The position numbers and the translations under genes are program-made. Positions 17,486 to 26,254 of a DNA stretch of 64,000 nucleotides are shown here, in pieces. The notes under the pieces were generated by a model, which saw nothing but the letters and a program-made list of their open reading frames with translations, made no database searches and was not told where the DNA came from. Source of the DNA: Marinibacterium profundimaris (GTDB taxonomy: Bacteria; Pseudomonadota; Alphaproteobacteria; Rhodobacterales; Rhodobacteraceae); assembly GCF_002210095.1 (NCBI RefSeq), contig NZ_AQQR01000004.1, forward strand, positions 492,691 through 556,690, in the 5' to 3' direction. Each line of letters begins with the position of its first letter. Position 1 is the stretch's first letter.

Positions 17486-18367
17486 CTAGACCCGGTAGAC
17501 CCGGCGCGCCGTGTCGTGAAACAGGTGACGCTGATCCGGCTCCGGCCAGCGCGCGGTGATCCGTTTCACCGCCGCCAGCGACTCGGGTCCCGGGCAATGG
17601 CGGTCGTGCACCGGCCAGTCGGTGCCAAAGGCCATCCGCTCTGCCCCGAAGGCGACATATAGCGGGTCCAGCACCATGGCCAGGCACCGGTCGCTGCAAT
17701 CCTCGACCAGACAATGCAGGGCCGAGACCTTCATGTGGCAGCCCGGATGCGCCGCCAGCAGGGCAATGCCCCGGTACCAGGCGCGCAGCCCCTCCTCGGA
17801 CTGGTCGTTCGGGCTGCCGCAATGTTCGACAACCGTAATCAAATCAGGGACAGACTTCAGCAAATGGGACACATCTTCCATTTGTCCCGGTCGCAGCATC
17901 AGGTCAAAGACAAGGCCCCGGCGCTCCAGCTCCTTCAGGCCATTCAGGAACCCGGGCCGGTCCAGCAGATCCGGCGCGCGGGCCGGAGACGGTGTCCCGG
18001 GCGCGTGGGCGACGATATCGCGGATGCCCCGCAGCGCCGGGCTGATCGCCTGCAGACGGTCCAGCCGCCGGGCGATATCGGGCGCGTCCAGCGGCGCATG
18101 GGCGACAAGCCCGGTGTTCACGCGCCCGTTGCTGGCAAGCCGCAGCGCCTCCGCCTCGGCCAGCTCGGCCTCGGGATCGCATGACAGCCCCTCGATCCAG
18201 ATCGTCCCGGCGAAGGCACCGCCAAAGACCGCCCGATGCGCCAGCGCATGGCCCGATCCGCGCAGGTCCCGCATCTCCGGCTCGTCCAGCCACGGCCGGG
18301 CGCCGGACGTGCAATCCCACAGGTGATGATGCGCGTCAAAGACAGGTCCCTGGTAGACGGGGATCAT
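17486..18367 (-). CDS. Amidohydrolase-2 family TIM-barrel hydrolase
   Basis: 293 residues. The N-terminal metal site FDAHHHLWD (~9-17), central VVEHCGSP and terminal GTDWPVHD are diagnostic of the amidohydrolase-2 group (lactonases such as fuconolactonase/rhamnonolactonase, and 2-pyrone-4,6-dicarboxylate hydrolase). The substrate is probably a cyclic ester or lactam, but I cannot name it. Its start overlaps the stop of the Gfo/Idh gene by ATGA, so the two are translationally coupled. A lactonase downstream of an NAD(P)-dependent dehydrogenase is a common pairing when the dehydrogenase makes a lactone. Confidence 0.8.
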   Translation of the reverse strand: MIPVYQGPVFDAHHHLWDCTSGARPWLDEPEMRDLRGSGHALAHRAVFGGAFAGTIWIEGLSCDPEAELAEAEALRLASNGRVNTGLVAHAPLDAPDIARRLDRLQAISPALRGIRDIVAHAPGTPSPARAPDLLDRPGFLNGLKELERRGLVFDLMLRPGQMEDVSHLLKSVPDLITVVEHCGSPNDQSEEGLRAWYRGIALLAAHPGCHMKVSALHCLVEDCSDRCLAMVLDPLYVAFGAERMAFGTDWPVHDRHCPGPESLAAVKRITARWPEPDQRHLFHDTARRVYRV

Positions 18368-19395
18368 GCGACCGGCCTCTCCGGCACCCCGCTGACCAGC
18401 GAGGCCTCGGCCGCGTCAAGCAGCGCCACGGCACGGCGCGCATCCTCCAGCGTCACCGCCGGCGTCTCGCCCGAGATGCAGCAATCCAGGAAATGATCCA
18501 CCTCGGCCCGCAGCGCCCCGCGCACGCGGCCATGCACCACCGGCTGATGCCGGATCCCGGCGGCGCGAAAGCCCTCCGCCCCCGCGAATGCCACCAGCGG
18601 CTGCATCCTCAGTCCCATATCGTTCGACACGAACCCCTCCTCCCCGAAGACCTCCAGCCGGTTGTTTCCGGCTCCCTGCCATCCTTCAGGCGTGTCAAAC
18701 CCGGCATAGCCCGGTGGCAAAGTCCAGCCACTTTCAACCATTGCGACAATACCGTCCGAAAAACGTATTATTGTGAACACATGGTCGTCCAAGCCGTGTC
18801 GCTCGTGAATCGCGCCCCGCGCGGCCATGGCAAAGACGCTGTCGACCGGCGCGGGATGGACCCAGCGCGCCAGGTCGAAATCATGCACCGCGAGGATCCG
18901 CAGCGTCGAGGAAATGCCGGCGAACCGCTCAACCCCGCCGGGAGAAAACTGCCGTCGGGCCACGATCGTCGACACCCGCCCCGGCGTGCCCTGGCGCACC
19001 GCCTCGATCAGCCCGGCAGAGCCCGGCTCGAACCGTTCGACATGAGCCGCCATGGCGCAGATCCCGGCGTCCTGCACCAGCGCCTGCATCGCCTCCATTT
19101 CCCGCAGCGAGGGCGCGACGGGCTTTTCCACCAGCACATGCCGCCCGGCGCCCACCGCTGCCGCAAGCTGGTGCAGGTGCTCCGATTCCGGCGTGGCGAT
19201 GACAACCGCATCCATCGGGCAGGCAAAGAACGCCTGTTCCGAGGTGAAGACCTGCGCGCCATGGGCGCAGGCCGCCGCGCGGTCGGCGTTGTGATCACAC
19301 ACCGCGACAAGCGCCCCGCGCCCGGATTCCGCAACGATCCGAGCATGCCAGGACCCGATCGCGCCACAGCCGATCACGCCGACCCGGATCACCAC
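18364..19395 (-). CDS. Gfo/Idh/MocA family NAD(P)-dependent oxidoreductase
   Basis: 343 residues. A Rossmann motif opens the protein (VGVIGCGAIGSWHA, ~5-18) and the family's EKPVA segment (~92-96) follows. The C-terminal half is the alpha/beta substrate domain. Members oxidise sugar or polyol hydroxyls or reduce related carbonyls; the substrate is unknown. The start is a GTG at 19395 (a second GTG at 19392 is equally possible), overlapping the end of the dihydroorotase-like gene. A perfect TGTGATCACA palindrome lies inside the gene at 19290-19299. Confidence 0.82.
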   Translation of the reverse strand: MVIRVGVIGCGAIGSWHARIVAESGRGALVAVCDHNADRAAACAHGAQVFTSEQAFFACPMDAVVIATPESEHLHQLAAAVGAGRHVLVEKPVAPSLREMEAMQALVQDAGICAMAAHVERFEPGSAGLIEAVRQGTPGRVSTIVARRQFSPGGVERFAGISSTLRILAVHDFDLARWVHPAPVDSVFAMAARGAIHERHGLDDHVFTIIRFSDGIVAMVESGWTLPPGYAGFDTPEGWQGAGNNRLEVFGEEGFVSNDMGLRMQPLVAFAGAEGFRAAGIRHQPVVHGRVRGALRAEVDHFLDCCISGETPAVTLEDARRAVALLDAAEASLVSGVPERPVA

Positions 19396-20804
19396 GGGCG
19401 CTGACCGGGCTGCAGGACCGCCTCGGTCGTCGTGGCGGTGTTGCGCGGCGCGGGCGCCGGCATCTCCGGGCGCAGCTGCCGGCCCGTGCCGGGGTCCGCC
19501 ACCACCGCGCCGTCCACCGCCACCGTCCGCCCGCGCACCAGCGTGCGCACCACGGACCCGGTGACCGTCCAGCCGTCATAGGGCGTCAGCTTCCCGCGCG
19601 AGGCGAGGCCCGCATTTGTGATCACATGGCTCTTGCCGGGATCCACCAGCGTAATGTCCGCCTCGGCCCCCACCCGGATCACGCCCTTGCGGCCATAAAG
19701 CCCGAAGGCCTTCGCCGGCGCCACGCTCATCACCCGCACGAGATCCTCCAGCGTCATCCGCCCCTCGGACACCGCGTGCAGCATCAGCGGGACCGAGGTT
19801 TGCACGCCGGGAAAGCCACAGGCCATGTCCCAGATCGTCTCGCCGTCCTTCTCGTCCACGCCGTGCGGCGCGTGATCGGTCGCGACCATGTCGATCGTGC
19901 CGTCCAGAAGCGCAGCCCAGATCGGCTCCTGGTGGGATTTCTGCCGGATCGGCGGGTTCATCCGCAGGATATGGCCGCCGGGCTCCAGCATCTCCTCGGC
20001 GGACAGGTACAGGTACTGCGGCAGCGTCTCGACCGTGATGTCGACGCCGCGCGATTTGAACCACTGGATATAGGGGATCGAGGCGGCGCAGCTTTCATGC
20101 ACGATATGAATTCGCGCGCCGGTCCAGTCCGCCAGCACGGCGGATCGGTTCAGCGCCTCGACAGCGACGACATCGGTCCGCGCGGCAAGATGGGCATAGG
20201 CATCCGTGCGCCCCGCCGCCTTCATCTTGTTCTGGCGCCAGAACAGGATCGGAGAATTCTCGGCATGGATCGAACAGCGCAGGCCCAGTTTCGCCAGGAT
20301 CTCGAACCCCTCCAGAACCGCCCCGTCCGACGGGCAGGGCAGATCGCCGGTGGTGTTGCCGAGAAACAGCTTGAAGCCGATGACACCGGCCTCGGCCAGG
20401 GGTTCCAACTGATCCAGGTTGTGTTCGCCCAGCAGCCCGTAAATCCCGTAGTCGACGATGCTTTTCGCCTCTGCCTCCGCCGCCTTCTGCCGGAAATGCG
20501 GCAGCGTATCGACGGGCGGCACCGTGTTCGGCATGTCGAAAATCGTGGTCACCCCGCCCAGCGCGGCGGCCTGGCTGCCGGTCAGCCAATCCTCCTTGTG
20601 GGTCATGCCCGGATCGCGGAAATGCACATGCACGTCGATGATCCCGGGCAGCGCATACAGCCCGTCGGCGTCGATCACCTCATCCGCCGCGCCCAGGGTG
20701 CCGGGCGCGCCCAGCGCGGCGATCCGCCCCTCCTCGATCCGGATGTCGGCGCGCTGCCGGCCATCCGCGTTCACGATGGTCGCCCCGGTGATCAAAGTGG
20801 TCAT
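19389..20804 (-). CDS. Dihydroorotase/hydantoinase family cyclic amidohydrolase
   Basis: 471 residues. The binuclear metal site is complete: HVH in IDVHVHFRDPG (H59, H61), the carbamylated-lysine candidate K145 in GFKLFLG, H180 in RCSIHAEN, a later His in IHIVHES and the catalytic Asp in VATDHAPHG. Family members open cyclic amides (dihydroorotate, allantoin, hydantoins, dihydropyrimidines). The absence of nearby pyrimidine biosynthesis genes and the catabolic context argue against a housekeeping PyrC. The ATG at 20804 follows GAAGGAAT. It is the first gene of the 20.8 to 15.4 kb unit and is divergent from gntR across 95 bp. Confidence 0.85.
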   Translation of the reverse strand: MTTLITGATIVNADGRQRADIRIEEGRIAALGAPGTLGAADEVIDADGLYALPGIIDVHVHFRDPGMTHKEDWLTGSQAAALGGVTTIFDMPNTVPPVDTLPHFRQKAAEAEAKSIVDYGIYGLLGEHNLDQLEPLAEAGVIGFKLFLGNTTGDLPCPSDGAVLEGFEILAKLGLRCSIHAENSPILFWRQNKMKAAGRTDAYAHLAARTDVVAVEALNRSAVLADWTGARIHIVHESCAASIPYIQWFKSRGVDITVETLPQYLYLSAEEMLEPGGHILRMNPPIRQKSHQEPIWAALLDGTIDMVATDHAPHGVDEKDGETIWDMACGFPGVQTSVPLMLHAVSEGRMTLEDLVRVMSVAPAKAFGLYGRKGVIRVGAEADITLVDPGKSHVITNAGLASRGKLTPYDGWTVTGSVVRTLVRGRTVAVDGAVVADPGTGRQLRPEMPAPAPRNTATTTEAVLQPGQRPW

Positions 20805-20899
20805 ATGGTATTCCTTCGTTCGCCTTGCCCGGGCTTTGCAGTCCCGATCCTTGCATTCCGTATCCCAAGCGGGAAAAGCTGATCCGACGCGGCAGGCGG

Positions 20900-21658
20900 A
20901 TGGGTCGGAGCGACGTGACGGAGACTGGCAGGATCCCGAGGGCGGGTCAAAACCCCGTGCAGAAGGCCGGCATGGCCGCCGGCGGCGCGCTGCTGGCCAG
21001 CGATCATGCCTATGCCGTGATCCGGCGCGATATCCTGCTGGGGGTCTTTCCCCCGGGCACCCACCTGCGCTTTGCCGAGCTGCGCCGGCGTTATGACATT
21101 GGCGCCAGCCCCCTGCGCGAGGCGCTGTTCCGGCTGACCTCGGAGCACCTGGTGCTGCAGGAAAGCAACCGGGGCTTTCGCGTGCCGCAGCTGTCGCGGA
21201 CCGAATGGGCCGACGTGGTGGCGATGCGGCGGCGGCTGGAACCGGCGGCAGCCGAGGCGTCGATCCTGGCCGGAAGCGAGGATTGGGAGGAAGAGCTTTT
21301 GCTGGCCCATCGCCGGCTGAAGCGGCTTGGCCCGCCGTCGAAACTGGTGCGGCCACTGGCGCAGGCCAGTTCGTCGGCGCAATGGGAGGACCACCACCGG
21401 ACGTTCCACGCGACGCTGATATCGGCCTGCGGATCGCCCTGGACGATGCGGTTCATCGGCCTGCTGTCGGACCAGTTCGACCGCTATCGCCGCTTTGCCA
21501 TGCCTGCGCCCGCCGTGCAGGAGGTGCTGGCCGGACAACATGACGAGATGCTCGAAGCCGCGCTGGCGCGCGAGGGGTGGAAGGCGCGCGAAGTGCTTGA
21601 TGCGCATATTCAAATGACCTGCGACGCGGTCGGGGAAGCGCTGAAGCGGATTCTCTGA
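20900..21658 (+). CDS. GntR family regulator, FCD subgroup, of the catabolic cluster
   Basis: 252 residues. A winged helix (~35-95; AYAVIRRDILLGVFPPG, RRRYDIGASPLREALFRLTSEHLV) is followed by an FCD helical domain with metal/ligand His candidates in EDHHRTFHATL. The ATG at 20900 follows GGCAGGCGG; an in-frame start at 20825 would add 25 unlikely residues. It is the only plus-strand gene between two minus-strand catabolic units: divergent from the dihydroorotase-like gene and convergent with the SDR gene (32-bp gap). It is therefore the probable local regulator, sensing the substrate or an intermediate. Confidence 0.85.
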   Translation: MGRSDVTETGRIPRAGQNPVQKAGMAAGGALLASDHAYAVIRRDILLGVFPPGTHLRFAELRRRYDIGASPLREALFRLTSEHLVLQESNRGFRVPQLSRTEWADVVAMRRRLEPAAAEASILAGSEDWEEELLLAHRRLKRLGPPSKLVRPLAQASSSAQWEDHHRTFHATLISACGSPWTMRFIGLLSDQFDRYRRFAMPAPAVQEVLAGQHDEMLEAALAREGWKAREVLDAHIQMTCDAVGEALKRIL

Positions 21659-21690
21659 TATGGGACACGGACCGCTGAGAATGGGACACA

Positions 21691-22479
21691 TCAGACGATC
21701 GTGCCCCCGTCCACCAGCAGGTCCTGCCCGGTGACGTTCCGCCCGCCGGGGCCCATCAGGTACACCACCGCCAGCGCCACGTCCTGATCCGTGCTGAATT
21801 GCCCCAGCGCCGAGGTGGCGCGGAAGCGGTCGACCGCCTCTTCGGGCGCGATGCCCTCGCGCGCGGCCTGTTCGCCCAGCTGCCGGGTCAGGCGCGGGCC
21901 TTCGACCCCGCCGGGCGACACCATGTTGACCCGCACGCCATATGCCCCAGCCTCGAGCGCGGCGGATTTCGTCAGCCCCCGCAGCGCCCACTTGGTGGAG
22001 CCATAGGCCGAGGCCTGGCGCACGCCCTTGAAACCGAAGGTGCCGCCGATGTTGATGACACAGCCCCGGCCCTGGCCGTTCATCACCGGCAGCAGGTGTT
22101 TCATCGTCAGGAAGGGGCCGGTGACATTGACGGCATAGACCTCTTCGAATTCGGCAAGGTCATGATCCCACAACATCTTCCCGGACGGCCCGGTGCCGCC
22201 GGCGATATTGACCAGCCCCCAGTGGTCCGAGGGGATCGCCCGCTGCGCCTTGGCCACGGCTGTGATCACAGCGGCCTCGTCGGTGACATCGCAAGGCACC
22301 ACGGCGGCGCGGCGGCCCATGGCGCGGACCTCCTCGGCCACGCGGTCGCAGGCTGCGGTGTCGCGTCCGGCCAGCACGATGTCCGCCCCGGCGCCGGCCA
22401 GTTCCAATGTGATCACACGCCCCGTGCCCTTGGCCGCGCCGGTGACAAAGATCGTCTGCCCCGCGAGCGCGCCGCTCAT
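21691..22479 (-). CDS. Short-chain dehydrogenase/reductase with altered catalytic Ser
   Basis: 262 residues of classical SDR fold: cofactor motif TGAAKGTG (~11-18), CDVTD (~64-68), the NIAGG segment in place of NNAG (~95) and YGSTK (YxxxK). At the position of the catalytic Ser, thirteen residues before the Tyr, there is Gly, preceded by Gly and followed by Thr (INIGGTFG). The Thr may substitute; otherwise the activity may be altered. The ATG overlaps the upstream permease stop (ATGA), making it the last gene of the importer operon. It contains two TGTGATCACA palindromes. Confidence 0.83.
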   Translation of the reverse strand: MSGALAGQTIFVTGAAKGTGRVITLELAGAGADIVLAGRDTAACDRVAEEVRAMGRRAAVVPCDVTDEAAVITAVAKAQRAIPSDHWGLVNIAGGTGPSGKMLWDHDLAEFEEVYAVNVTGPFLTMKHLLPVMNGQGRGCVINIGGTFGFKGVRQASAYGSTKWALRGLTKSAALEAGAYGVRVNMVSPGGVEGPRLTRQLGEQAAREGIAPEEAVDRFRATSALGQFSTDQDVALAVVYLMGPGGRNVTGQDLLVDGGTIV

Positions 22480-23288
22480 CCTGCCAGCCTCCGTTCCGCC
22501 TGCGTGGTCAGGGCAAAGAAGGCCACGGCCGAGATGACCGAGGTGACGACGCCGGCCCACATCCTGGGCTGGTCCCGGTAGGACGACGCTTCGAGGATGA
22601 AGGTGCCGATCCCCGGCGCGCCGGAGAGCCATTCGGCCAGCATCGCCGACAGCACCGCCCCGGCGGAGGCGAGGCGGATGCCGGTGAAGACGTAAGGCAG
22701 CGCGTAGGGCAGCCGGACCTTGTGGAAGGTCTGGCCCCAGGTGGCACCGGCGACGCGCATCAGCTCAAGCGCGTTCGGCGGGGTTGAGCCGAGCCCCTTC
22801 GCCGCGTTCACCATGATCGGAAAGAAGGAGACCATGACCACGACGGCGATGGAGGTCGTGAGCCCCCGGCCGAAGATCAGGATCAGGATCGGCGCGATGG
22901 CCAGGATCGGCGCGGTGCGCAGGATGATGACCAGCGGCAGCAGGGCGCGCGACAGAAGCGGCGACAGGGTGAACAGCCCGGCGAGGATCAGCGCAAGGAT
23001 CAGCGCCAACCCCATGCCCAGCAGGACCGAGCGCAGGGTATAGGCGATAGATGAGACAATCTCTTGAAAATGGGACACAAACGCCCCGGCCACCGCACCC
23101 GGCGTGGGCGCGATGAAGGCGGGGACCTGCCACCAGAAGATGATCGCCTGCCAAAGCGCGACGATCACCGCGACGGCCAGCAAGAGCTTGACCAGACCCG
23201 TCAGTCTGCCGGACCGCGCCATGGCGAAGGGGCGGCGCGGCGGGGCGGGCGCGTCGGAGGTCGCCTCAGCCATCGGTCCCCCCGGCAT
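22476..23288 (-). CDS. ABC importer permease, SsuC/TauC type (second)
   Basis: 270 residues with about six membrane segments and the BPD-transporter EAA loop (RVAGATWGQTFHKVRLPYAL). The start at 23288 has a good Shine-Dalgarno (GGGAGGT, 8 nt away) and overlaps the preceding permease gene by 23 bp; an alternative ATG at 23273 has a GGGGGGA site and would shorten it by five residues. With the permease at 23266 it should form a heterodimeric channel. The sulfonate/nitrate/thiamine-precursor type suggests a small organic solute rather than a peptide. Confidence 0.85.
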   Translation of the reverse strand: MPGGPMAEATSDAPAPPRRPFAMARSGRLTGLVKLLLAVAVIVALWQAIIFWWQVPAFIAPTPGAVAGAFVSHFQEIVSSIAYTLRSVLLGMGLALILALILAGLFTLSPLLSRALLPLVIILRTAPILAIAPILILIFGRGLTTSIAVVVMVSFFPIMVNAAKGLGSTPPNALELMRVAGATWGQTFHKVRLPYALPYVFTGIRLASAGAVLSAMLAEWLSGAPGIGTFILEASSYRDQPRMWAGVVTSVISAVAFFALTTQAERRLAG

Positions 23289-24039
23289 CGCCCCGGACCT
23301 CCCATGTGATCACACGGGATTCCACCAGCGCGATCAGGCCGTAGGCCAGGGCCGAAAGGCCGCAGACCGTCAGGATCGTCAGCCAGACCACCGGCACGTT
23401 GAAGGAAAACAGCGCATAGATCATCATCGCGCCCAGGCCGCGTTCGGCGCCGATCCATTCCGCGATCAGCGCGCCCAGCAGGGCCAGCGGCGCGGCGATC
23501 TTCATCGCCTGGAAGATATAGGGCAGCGCGGCGGGGACCGACAGAAGGCGCAGGCGCTGCATGGGCGTGGCGGCCATGACGTGGAACAGCTGCCGCGTGC
23601 TGGCATCTGTGGCGCGAAACCCCTTCACAGTGCCCAGCAGCAGCGGAAAGAACGAGGCGATGGCCGAGAGCGTCACATGCAGCAGCATCCCCTGCCCCAG
23701 CCAGATCACGAAGATCGGCGCCAGCGCGATCAGCGGAAAGCAATCGACCAGCAGGCCGAAGCTGATGATCGGGCGTTCGGCGCCGTGGAAGCGCAGGGCG
23801 ACAGAGGCCAGCGCCCCCGCCACCAGCCCGGCGCAGAGATAGCCCAGCAGGGCCGAGCGCAGCGTCGCGGCCCCATGGTAGACGAGATCGGCGAATTGGG
23901 CAGGGATGACGGCCAGCACCTGGGTCGGCGCGGGGACGGTGATGGGCAGGAGGCCGGCGGCCTTGGCGGCCTCCATCAGCAGGGCGAGGCCCAGCAGCAC
24001 CAGCGCGGGCGGCAATGCGCTGCGCAGGCCGGCGGTCAT
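23266..24039 (-). CDS. ABC importer permease, SsuC/TauC type (first)
   Basis: 257 residues with about six hydrophobic segments and an EAA loop (HVMAATPMQRLRLLSVPAAL, ~165-185). Its start overlaps the ATPase stop by ATGA. Two different permease subunits in one SsuC/TauC-type operon are typical of ThiX/pyrimidine-precursor-like importers and less so of taurine or sulfonate systems, which use a homodimer. The substrate is unknown. Confidence 0.85.
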   Translation of the reverse strand: MTAGLRSALPPALVLLGLALLMEAAKAAGLLPITVPAPTQVLAVIPAQFADLVYHGAATLRSALLGYLCAGLVAGALASVALRFHGAERPIISFGLLVDCFPLIALAPIFVIWLGQGMLLHVTLSAIASFFPLLLGTVKGFRATDASTRQLFHVMAATPMQRLRLLSVPAALPYIFQAMKIAAPLALLGALIAEWIGAERGLGAMMIYALFSFNVPVVWLTILTVCGLSALAYGLIALVESRVITWEVRGDAGGTDG

Positions 24040-24803
24040 GCGGCTGTCCTTTCCCCGCTGAACAGCGCGGCGCGGACCGCGTTTTCATGGGCGTGGAAGG
24101 CGGGGTCCTGCATCAGGTCCAGCGCGCGGGGGCGCGGCAGGTCGATGTCGATGCGGTCCGCCACCTGGCCCGGGTTGGCCGACAGCACCAGCACGCGGTC
24201 GGCCATGAAGACCGCCTCGCTGATCGAATGGGTGACCAGAACGGCGGTGGTGCCGGTCTCACGCCAGATGTTCAGCAGTTCGATGTTCATCTTCTGCCGG
24301 GTGATTTCGTCAAGCGCGCCAAAGGGTTCGTCCATCAGCAGCACCTTCGGCGACAGGGCCAGCGCCCGCGCGATGGCGACGCGCTGCTGCATCCCCCCCG
24401 AAAGTTGCGCGGGGCGGGCCTGTTCGAAGCCCTTGAGCCCCACAAGCTCCACCAGCTCTTCGGGCTGGCGGGCGGCGGGCTGGCCGGCGACCTCGACCGG
24501 CAGGCGGATGTTCTCGACCACGGAGCGCCAGGGTAGCAGGGTCGGATCCTGGAAGACGAAGCCGATCTCGTGCCGCTTGCGGGCGGCATCGGGGGCGTGA
24601 TCGCCGATCCGGATCTCGCCGGAGGTCGGCGCAAGCACATCGGCGATCAGGCGCAGCAGCGTGGATTTCCCGCAGCCCGACGGACCGATCAGCGCGGTGA
24701 AGCTGCCCGAGGGCAGGACGGCGTCGATGCCGCGCAGGGCGGTGATCTTGCGGTGGCCGATGTCGAACATCATGCCGACATCCGATAGGGTGATGTCGCT
24801 CAT
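24036..24803 (-). CDS. ABC importer ATPase, SsuB/TauB type
   Basis: 255 residues. It shows Walker A GPSGCGKS (~38-45), Q-loop FVFQDP, signature LSGGMQQR, Walker B LLMDEPFGALD and H-loop VTHSISEA, the last two with the wording of the nitrate/sulfonate/bicarbonate subfamily. The ATG overlaps the stop of the preceding amidohydrolase (ATGA). It energises the two permeases that follow. Confidence 0.9.
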   Translation of the reverse strand: MSDITLSDVGMMFDIGHRKITALRGIDAVLPSGSFTALIGPSGCGKSTLLRLIADVLAPTSGEIRIGDHAPDAARKRHEIGFVFQDPTLLPWRSVVENIRLPVEVAGQPAARQPEELVELVGLKGFEQARPAQLSGGMQQRVAIARALALSPKVLLMDEPFGALDEITRQKMNIELLNIWRETGTTAVLVTHSISEAVFMADRVLVLSANPGQVADRIDIDLPRPRALDLMQDPAFHAHENAVRAALFSGERTAA

Positions 24804-26254
24804 GCCTCCTGCCTTTCGCGGTCGGGCGCGTGGCAATGGCAGCCGGCGCCGTAATAGGCGATGCGCGCGGCCTCGGCCCTTGCGGCGGCATCGGTGTCGA
24901 TGTCGGTCATCTTTGCGCGGGCTTCGTCCAGCAGGGCGGCCTCGGCGGCGGGCAGGTCGATGCCGGTGACATGGCCATGCTCGACCACCGCGCGGCCACC
25001 GACATACAATGCCTCGACATCCGCCTTGGTGGCCCGGGTCAGCAACATGTCGAAGACATCGGCCCGGCCCGGCAGGACGTCGTGCAGGATGCGCCCGGTC
25101 TTCAGCACCAGCAGGTCGGCGGGGGCGCCGGGGGTGACGGTGCCGCCGTCGTTGGGCCCGAGGATCGCGCGGCGGCCGTCGGACAGCACCGCCTGCCAGA
25201 GACGGTCGGGCGAGACGATCCGGTCGAGGCCGAAGCCGCGTTGCAGCTGCCAGAGCAGGCGGAGTTCGCGCAGGGCGTCCTCGTCATCGTCGAAGGCCAT
25301 GCCGTCCAGGCCCATGCCCCAGCCCAGACCGGTGTCCATGAAGGTCTTCACCGGGGCGATGCCCGAGCGCAGCCGCAGGTTGGACGAGGTGTTGACCGAC
25401 ACCATCGCGCCGCGTTCGGCCAGCAGGGCGCAATCGTCGGCATCCAGATACACGCCATGGGCCAAGGTCAGCCGGGGCGACAGCAGGCCGATCCGGTCGA
25501 GATGCGGGATCAGGCCACCGGGATAGGTGGCGTCGGCCCATTGCCGCTGCGTCTCGGTTTCGAAGAGATGCATGTGAACGCGGCGATCCAGCCGCTCGGA
25601 GCGCTCGGCGATGGTGGCGAGCACGTCGTCATCCACCCATTGCGGGCCGGTCGGGCAGTATTGCGGCAGGAACCAGGGCGAGGCGAGGTCGAAGATGCGC
25701 TCGGCATCCTCCAGCTGCCTGTCCCAGCTGGGGCGGTTGGCGACCTTCGCCTTCAGAGCCTCGGCCTGCGCGGGCGGCAGAGCGTCGAGAAAGGCGGCGG
25801 GGTCGCCATAGGTCAGCGGGTTGCGCCCGGCGATCGGCACGGCGAAGGCGACGCGCACGCCGATATCCCTGGCGGCCTTCGCGACGGCCTCGGCCTCCTG
25901 CACAAGGCGCGCGGGATCCTGGGCATTGTGGCAATGGTTGATTACGCCGATGCCGGATTGCGCCATGCGGGCCAGCGCCACGGCGGCGCGCAGATAGGGA
26001 TCGACCTTGGGTTCGAATTCCAGCCGGGCGATCCACAGCTCGAGCGTGTCGTCACCGGCGCCGAAGGCCGCGCTGCGCAGGCCCCGCCCATGGTCATGGG
26101 CGTTGCACAGCGCGGGCATCATCACGAGGCCACTGCCGCCGGGGCCCGGTTCGACCGCCGTCACCTTTTCGCCAAAGCTGACCCGTTTCGGGCCACCCGC
26201 GCCGGGGCCGCGCAGCAGGGCATCGCACTCCAGGGTGGTCACGCCGCCGGCCAT
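24800..26254 (-). CDS. Cytosine-deaminase/chlorohydrolase-like amidohydrolase
   Basis: 484 residues. The mononuclear metal site can be traced: NAHDHGRG in place of the usual HxH (H52 and H54 region), HMHLFET (middle His), LAHGVYLD (third His) and the catalytic Asp near MGLDGMAFDDD. This places it among deaminases and hydrolases acting on ring C-N bonds (cytosine, guanine, S-adenosylhomocysteine, triazine hydrolases). The C-terminus has an extra Cys/His-rich tail (YYGAGCHCHAPDRE). Its ATG shares a base with the binding-protein stop (TGATG). Position directly after the binding protein suggests it acts first on the imported compound. Confidence 0.8.
   Translation of the reverse strand: MAGGVTTLECDALLRGPGAGGPKRVSFGEKVTAVEPGPGGSGLVMMPALCNAHDHGRGLRSAAFGAGDDTLELWIARLEFEPKVDPYLRAAVALARMAQSGIGVINHCHNAQDPARLVQEAEAVAKAARDIGVRVAFAVPIAGRNPLTYGDPAAFLDALPPAQAEALKAKVANRPSWDRQLEDAERIFDLASPWFLPQYCPTGPQWVDDDVLATIAERSERLDRRVHMHLFETETQRQWADATYPGGLIPHLDRIGLLSPRLTLAHGVYLDADDCALLAERGAMVSVNTSSNLRLRSGIAPVKTFMDTGLGWGMGLDGMAFDDDEDALRELRLLWQLQRGFGLDRIVSPDRLWQAVLSDGRRAILGPNDGGTVTPGAPADLLVLKTGRILHDVLPGRADVFDMLLTRATKADVEALYVGGRAVVEHGHVTGIDLPAAEAALLDEARAKMTDIDTDAAARAEAARIAYYGAGCHCHAPDRERQEA

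Larger units (their letters stand above)
19290..23314. repeat. Recurrent 10-bp palindrome TGTGATCACA, five copies in the cluster
   Basis: Exact copies lie at 19290-19299, 19617-19626, 22261-22270, 22408-22417 and 23305-23314. The first four are within coding sequence; the last is at the overlap between the two permease genes. A sixth is at 62423-62432 at the thiP/thiQ junction. Four of the five cluster copies are read as the codons GTG-ATC-ACA, and ACA looks an unusual threonine codon next to the GC-ending codons of these genes. The GT-N4-AC symmetry resembles FadR-type GntR operators. Confidence 0.6.
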
